The position numbers were made by a program, and so were the translations under genes. The notes under the pieces were generated by a model. It searched no databases. It saw only the letters and a program-made list of their open reading frames with translations, and was not told the origin of the DNA. Below are positions 6,230 to 9,491 of a DNA stretch of 9,491 nucleotides, in pieces. The stretch comes from Neisseria uirgultaei (lineage in GTDB: Bacteria > Pseudomonadota > Gammaproteobacteria > Burkholderiales > Neisseriaceae): contig NZ_CAUIYF010000027.1 of NCBI RefSeq assembly GCF_962719845.1, forward strand, positions 1 to 9,491, written 5' to 3'. Every line of letters starts with the position of its first letter. Positions within the stretch are counted from its first letter, which is position 1.

Positions 6230-6246
6230 CGGGCTTTTTCCGCCCG
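6230..6246 (+). other. Small hairpin upstream of the yheS start
   Basis: CGGGC (6230-6234) and GCCCG (6242-6246) form a 5-bp GC-rich stem with a T-rich 7-base loop. It ends 14 bases before the yheS ATG, where a Shine-Dalgarno would be expected but is not seen. Any regulatory role is inference. Confidence 0.35.
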
Positions 6247-6260
6247 ACGATATTTCCGTT

Positions 6261-8183
6261 ATGATTGAAATTAAAAACCTCACCCTGCAACGCGGTTTGA
6301 AAGTCCTGCTCGACAAGGCTTCCGCCGCCGTCAATCCCGGTCAGCGAGTCGGTTTGATCGGCAAAAACGGGACGGGCAAATCCAGCCTGTTTGCCTTAAT
6401 CAAGGGCGAAATCACTCAAGACGGCGGCGATGTCTCGATTCCGAAAAACTGGCGGCTGGCTTCCGTTTCCCAAGAAACGCCCGACTTGGACATCTCCGCT
6501 TTGGATTACGTTTTGCAGGGCGATGCCGAGTTACAGATCCTTCAGACGGCATTGGCGCGGGCGGAGGCGGAAAACGACGGTATGAAGCAGGCGGAATATC
6601 ACGCCAAATTGGAAGAAATCGACGCCTATACCGCGCCTGCCCGCGCGGCAAAACTGTTGGATGGACTGGGTTTTTCGCAAGAAGAACACAGCCGCCCCGT
6701 CAAATCCTTTTCCGGCGGCTGGCGTATGCGCCTCAATCTCGCCCAAGCCCTGATTTGCCGTGCCGATTTGTTGCTGCTTGACGAACCGACCAACCACTTG
6801 GATCTGGAAACCGTCTTGTGGCTGGAAAACCACCTTGCCTCTTTACCTTGCACGCAAATCATCATTTCCCACGACCGCGATTTCCTCAATGCAACGACCA
6901 CCCAAACCATCGAACTGTCGCAGCAGAAGCTGACCCAATACGGCGGCAATTACGATTTTTACCAAAACGAACGTGCGCAGCGTCTCGCGCAGCAACAAGC
7001 CGCCTATGTCAAACAGCAGGCGCAAATCAAACATCTGCAATCCTTTATCGACCGCTTCAAAGCCAAAGCTACCAAAGCCGTGCAGGCGCAAAGCCGTATG
7101 AAGGCATTGGCAAAACTCGAACGCGTCGCGCCCGCGCATCTGGACAGCGAGTTTTCTTTCGAGTTTTACAATCCCGATCATCTGCCCAATCCTTTGCTGA
7201 AGCTGGAACACGCTGATTTGGGTTACGAAGGCAAAACCGTTTTGCACGACATTACCCTGTCGCTGGAGAGCGGTGCACGTTACGGGTTATTGGGTGTCAA
7301 CGGCAGCGGAAAATCCACCTTTATCAAAGCCTTGGCAGGCAAAATCGATTTGCTCTCCGGCAGCATCGTCCGTTCCGAAAAACTCAATATCGGCTATTTT
7401 GCCCAACACCAACTCGATACCATCCGCGCCGACCAAAGCCCTGTTTGGCACATTCAGCAGCTTTCGCCCGAAGTACGCGAACAAGAAATCCGAAATTTCC
7501 TCGGCGGCTTCAACTTTGCCGGCGATATGGCGTTGCAGAAAACCGAACCCTTTTCCGGCGGGGAAAAAGCACGCCTCGCCCTTGCTATGATTATTTGGCA
7601 AAAGCCGAACCTGCTGCTGCTTGACGAGCCGACCAACCATTTGGACTTGGATATGCGCCACGCCCTGACGCTCGCTCTGCAAAGTTTCCAAGGTGCCTTA
7701 ATCGTCGTGTCGCACGACCGCAGCCTGCTTGAAGCGACTACCGACAGCTTCCTCCTGATCGACAAAGGCCGTCTGAAGAACTTCGACGGCGATTTAAACG
7801 ATTACCGCCAATGGCGCTTGGCGCAGGAAAACGCCGCCGCCGCGCCCGCAGCATCCGCTCAAAGCCAAAACCGCAAGGATACCAAGCGTATCGAAGCACA
7901 AATCCGTCAAGAAAAAGCCCGACGCAGTAAGCCGATACAGCAGAAAATCGACAAAGCCGAAAAAGAAATGGCATGGCTTTCCGAAATTCAGACGGCATGT
8001 GAGGCATTTTTAGCACAAGAAGAAGCTTACTTTGAGGAAAACAAAGAAAAATTGCAGGACACTTTATCCAATCTGGCAAAAGTCAAAACACAGCTTGCCC
8101 AAATCGAAGAGGTTTGGCTGGCTTGCCAAGAAGAATTGGAACGGATTGAAACTGAAATCGAGAAACAGTTTGCCGAGCGATAA
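6261..8183 (+). CDS. yheS: ABC-F family ATPase, YheS-like
   Basis: The 640-residue protein has two ABC ATPase domains and no membrane segment, as in ABC-F proteins, which act on ribosomes and not as transporters. Domain 1 has Walker A GKNGTGKS (34-41, Lys40), signature SGGWR (151-155), Walker B LLLLDEPTNHLDL with Glu175, and His204. Domain 2 has Walker A GVNGSGKS (345-352, Lys351), signature SGGEK (432-436), Glu456 and His485. Between them, about 235-320, lies the charged helical linker (FKAKATKAVQAQSR) that contacts P-site tRNA in this family. A C-terminal charged coiled coil covers about 560-640. Length, domain order and sequence match E. coli YheS (637 aa) better than EttA or Uup. All catalytic residues are intact. 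The ATG has no obvious Shine-Dalgarno, and a small hairpin lies just upstream. Databases often call such genes 'ABC transporter ATP-binding protein', which is misleading. Confidence 0.95.
   Translation: MIEIKNLTLQRGLKVLLDKASAAVNPGQRVGLIGKNGTGKSSLFALIKGEITQDGGDVSIPKNWRLASVSQETPDLDISALDYVLQGDAELQILQTALARAEAENDGMKQAEYHAKLEEIDAYTAPARAAKLLDGLGFSQEEHSRPVKSFSGGWRMRLNLAQALICRADLLLLDEPTNHLDLETVLWLENHLASLPCTQIIISHDRDFLNATTTQTIELSQQKLTQYGGNYDFYQNERAQRLAQQQAAYVKQQAQIKHLQSFIDRFKAKATKAVQAQSRMKALAKLERVAPAHLDSEFSFEFYNPDHLPNPLLKLEHADLGYEGKTVLHDITLSLESGARYGLLGVNGSGKSTFIKALAGKIDLLSGSIVRSEKLNIGYFAQHQLDTIRADQSPVWHIQQLSPEVREQEIRNFLGGFNFAGDMALQKTEPFSGGEKARLALAMIIWQKPNLLLLDEPTNHLDLDMRHALTLALQSFQGALIVVSHDRSLLEATTDSFLLIDKGRLKNFDGDLNDYRQWRLAQENAAAAPAASAQSQNRKDTKRIEAQIRQEKARRSKPIQQKIDKAEKEMAWLSEIQTACEAFLAQEEAYFEENKEKLQDTLSNLAKVKTQLAQIEEVWLACQEELERIETEIEKQFAER
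6541..6552 (-). repeat. DNA uptake sequence (AT-DUS) inside yheS
   Basis: TTCAGACGGCAT on the coding strand is a perfect DUS in minus orientation. It encodes Gln-Thr-Ala in the helical region after the first Walker A. Confidence 0.95.
7766..7777 (+). repeat. AG-DUS variant inside yheS
   Basis: AGGCCGTCTGAA holds the 10-base DUS core GCCGTCTGAA with the AG prefix of the AG-DUS dialect used by some commensal Neisseria. It encodes part of Lys-Gly-Arg-Leu-Lys after the second ATPase domain. It should still work as a core DUS. Confidence 0.85.
7987..7998 (-). repeat. DNA uptake sequence (AT-DUS) inside yheS, third copy
   Basis: TTCAGACGGCAT on the coding strand, a perfect DUS in minus orientation, encoding Gln-Thr-Ala in the C-terminal coiled coil. 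Confidence 0.95.
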
Positions 8184-8192
8184 AGAAGCGCG

Positions 8193-8231
8193 GGCAGGGT
8201 GCTTATCTTTACCTGCCGATAACGGTATAAT
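8193..8231 (+). promoter_or_regulatory. Possible promoter of the secreted-protein pair, with adjacent hairpin
   Basis: A perfect -10 TATAAT lies at 8226-8231, 34 bases before the ATG of the first secreted-protein gene. The -35 is poor (TTATCT at 8203-8208, 17-base spacer). GGCAGG (8193-8198) and CCTGCC (8212-8217) can form a 6-bp stem just after the yheS stop, with the weak -35 in its loop. No T-run follows, so it is not a standard terminator of yheS. Confidence 0.4.
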
Positions 8232-8265
8232 TCGGACGTTACCACCGCCTTTTTACTTTACCGGT

Positions 8266-8589
8266 ATGAACATCAGACTTTTTGCCGCCTTGGTTCTCCT
8301 GTCCCTTTCAGGCGCGGCGGCGCAAGCCTCCATATACCATTGCAACTCAAATGGCAAAAGCGTATATACATCAGACCCGTCAGAATCGTGCGCCTATGCG
8401 GATTTGCCTAAAATCAGCAGCTATCAGGGAGGCGGATACCGCCTGAAAATTAAAAAACTCAGTCAAGAAGCCAAAATACACACAGGAAACAAAAAGAAAA
8501 GCAAAAAACCTGCCGGGAAAAAGAACAGGCAGGCTGCCAAAGCCCCGAAGGAAAATCAAAAGAGGACAACCGAAAAGAAAAGTCCATAA
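8266..8589 (+). CDS. Small secreted protein with DUF4124-like module and polybasic tail
   Basis: The ATG at 8266 gives 107 residues. A Sec signal peptide is clear: Arg4, a hydrophobic core 5-16, and an AQA cleavage site at 19-21. The mature N-terminus has IYHC, then NGKSVYT, then PSESC, with Cys26 and Cys42 probably forming a disulfide. This resembles the DUF4124 pattern (aromatic-x-Cys, Gly, Tyr-Thr/Ser, Pro, Cys) seen in exported proteobacterial proteins of unknown function. After residue 58 the tail is very rich in Lys (KKKSKKPAGKK), so the mature protein is strongly basic; binding to an anionic partner such as nucleic acid, LPS or cell wall is conceivable but unproven. The frame is open upstream, but earlier starts would lie inside yheS and lose the signal peptide. 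Its neighbour at 8655 is a paralogue. No terminator separates them. Confidence 0.85.
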   Translation: MNIRLFAALVLLSLSGAAAQASIYHCNSNGKSVYTSDPSESCAYADLPKISSYQGGGYRLKIKKLSQEAKIHTGNKKKSKKPAGKKNRQAAKAPKENQKRTTEKKSP

Positions 8590-8654
8590 AACGCCAAGAA
8601 AGCTTTACAAAAAATCCCCAAAAATCAAATTATTATCCGAGTATCAAACACATT

Positions 8655-9170
8655 ATGAAATCAAAACTCCCCTTAATCCTAATCAACCTTTCCCTGATTT
8701 CAAGCCCGTTGGGTGCGAATGCGGCCAAAATCTATACCTGCACAATCAACGGAGAAACCGTTTACACCACCAAGCCGTCTAAAAGCTGCCACTCAACCGA
8801 CTTGCCCCCGATCGGCAACTACAGCAGCAAACGCTATATCCCGCCCCAAACATCCGAACCGGCACCATCACCGTCAAACGGCGGGCAGGCTGTCAAATAT
8901 AAAGCCCCGGTCAAAACAGTATCCAAGCCGGCAAAATCCAATACGCCCCCACCGCAACAGGCACCCGCAAACAACAGCAGACGTTCCATTCTAGAAACAG
9001 AATTGAGCAACGAACGCAAAGCATTGGCTGAAGCCCAAAAAATGTTATCACAAGCACGTCTGGCAAAAGGCGGCAACATCAACCATCAAGAAATCAACGC
9101 ATTGCAAAGCAATGTTTTGGACAGACAGCAAAATATCCAAGCCCTGCAAAGGGAATTGGGGCGTATGTAA
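8655..9170 (+). CDS. Secreted protein with DUF4124-like module, Pro-rich linker and coiled coil
   Basis: This 171-residue product starts with a Sec signal peptide (Lys2, Lys4, hydrophobic 5-19, ANA cleavage site at 21-23). The mature N-terminus has IYTC, NGETVYT and PSKSC, with Cys29 and Cys45 sixteen residues apart, the same spacing as in the preceding gene. Over the 32-residue core the two proteins share about 17 identities. After residue 60 it differs: a Pro/Ser/Thr/Lys-rich linker (about 61-107) and then a charged heptad-like helix (about 109-170), likely a coiled coil for oligomerisation. Such architecture fits a periplasmic or envelope protein. The ribosome binding site is weak, which with the 65-base gap and lack of a terminator suggests co-expression with the upstream gene. 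The family call is moderate; the function is unknown. Confidence 0.85.
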   Translation: MKSKLPLILINLSLISSPLGANAAKIYTCTINGETVYTTKPSKSCHSTDLPPIGNYSSKRYIPPQTSEPAPSPSNGGQAVKYKAPVKTVSKPAKSNTPPPQQAPANNSRRSILETELSNERKALAEAQKMLSQARLAKGGNINHQEINALQSNVLDRQQNIQALQRELGRM

Positions 9171-9491
9171 AGCCGTGTTTTCAAATCGACCGTTCCAAGG
9201 ATTTGACAGAAGAAATGATGAAAAAGTAAGAGAATTTTTGGGATAAGTCGGGCGATTTACTGTTTGCACCCGTTAATATAATGTTTTGGATTAAAAAAGT
9301 ATGGGCGGCATATCTGTGTGTCTGCTGCCTGTATATCGTATTTAAGGTCAACTTTTAAAACACATACAGTTATTTTCTATAGCTCGCATAATGATACGTT
9401 TTGTCCTATTGTAGAAAGGTTACAGAATCGGAAACGTTGCAAGCAGGTTTTGGCAAAGGTTTCTGTTGCGACCCGAATGTCTGATTTTTTT
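9171..9491. other. AT-rich stretch without a convincing gene
   Basis: These 321 bases are visibly richer in A/T than the rest of the window. Just after the preceding stop, TCAAATC (9181-9187) and GATTTGA (9200-9206) form a 7-bp inverted repeat without a T-run. TATAAT occurs at 9277-9282. A 25-codon hydrophobic frame runs 9281-9358. The window ends in T7 (9485-9491). No tRNA, complete DUS or Correia element was seen. It could hold a promoter region of a gene beyond the edge, a gene remnant or a small RNA. Confidence 0.6.
9281..9358 (+). other. Tiny hydrophobic ORF (25 aa), doubtful
   Basis: ATG at 9281 opens a 25-residue frame that begins MFWIKKVWAAY, continues with a Cys-rich hydrophobic stretch (LCVCCLYIV) and stops at TAA 9356-9358. 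It has the form of one short membrane helix with a basic N-terminal end. No Shine-Dalgarno precedes it, and its ATG lies in a TATAAT sequence. The same frame is open upstream to a TAA at 9227-9229. It may be a micro-protein, the end of a broken gene, or chance. Confidence 0.2.

Noticed and set aside
8032..8265. Upstream extension of the first secreted-protein gene to a start inside yheS
   Set aside because: It would overlap yheS, read through the intergenic promoter region and bury the signal peptide that begins at the ATG at 8266.
1..9491. Mobile element, CRISPR array, Correia element, phase-variable homopolymer tract or tRNA
   Set aside because: No regularly spaced repeats, transposase-like protein, Correia end sequence, G/C tract longer than about six, or cloverleaf-forming stretch was found on either strand by reading.

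Overview
The window comes from a Neisseria chromosome of the N. meningitidis / N. gonorrhoeae / N. lactamica group. The direct evidence is the DNA uptake sequence ATGCCGTCTGAA (AT-DUS dialect), present many times, both singly and as inverted pairs; the coding sequences are moderately GC-rich and the encoded proteins are of beta-proteobacterial type. The species cannot be fixed from this segment alone.

Layout, left to right. (1) 1-592, minus strand: 5' part of a class I SAM-dependent methyltransferase, cut by the window edge within motif I. (2) 593-842: a divergent intergenic region with a DUS inverted pair and a near-consensus RpoH (sigma-32) promoter. (3) 843-3305, plus: Lon protease. (4) 3306-3487: leader and sigma-70 promoter, then hupB (HU) at 3488-3757 with a GTG start and a strong intrinsic terminator. 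(5) A convergent junction with a second, DUS-based terminator that serves the minus strand. (6) 3882-5616, minus: hom (homoserine dehydrogenase with ACT domain), overlapping by 8 bp a downstream gene for a small single-pass membrane protein with a Cys-containing periplasmic part. (7) 5617-5812: a compact divergent promoter region holding a DUS and a seven-codon mini-ORF with a strong Shine-Dalgarno. (8) 5813-6184, plus: Mth938-like (DUF498) protein. (9) 6261-8183, plus: an ABC-F ATPase that matches E. coli YheS along its length. (10) 8266-8589 and 8655-9170, plus: two tandem, related, secreted small proteins (DUF4124-like N-terminal module) with different C-terminal tails. (11) 9171-9491: an AT-rich stretch with no convincing gene.

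Functionally this is mostly core genome: protein quality control (Lon), nucleoid structure (HU), threonine/methionine supply (Hom) and ribosome-associated ABC-F activity. The lon-hupB neighbourhood is also found in E. coli. I see no mobile element, CRISPR array, RNA gene or evident defence system. The parts most worth a second look are regulatory: the heat-shock promoter of lon, the inverted repeat inside the hupB promoter spacer, and the mini-ORF upstream of the Mth938-like gene. The least characterised genes are the paired secreted paralogues and the Hom-coupled membrane protein; the AT-rich right end is also unexplained.
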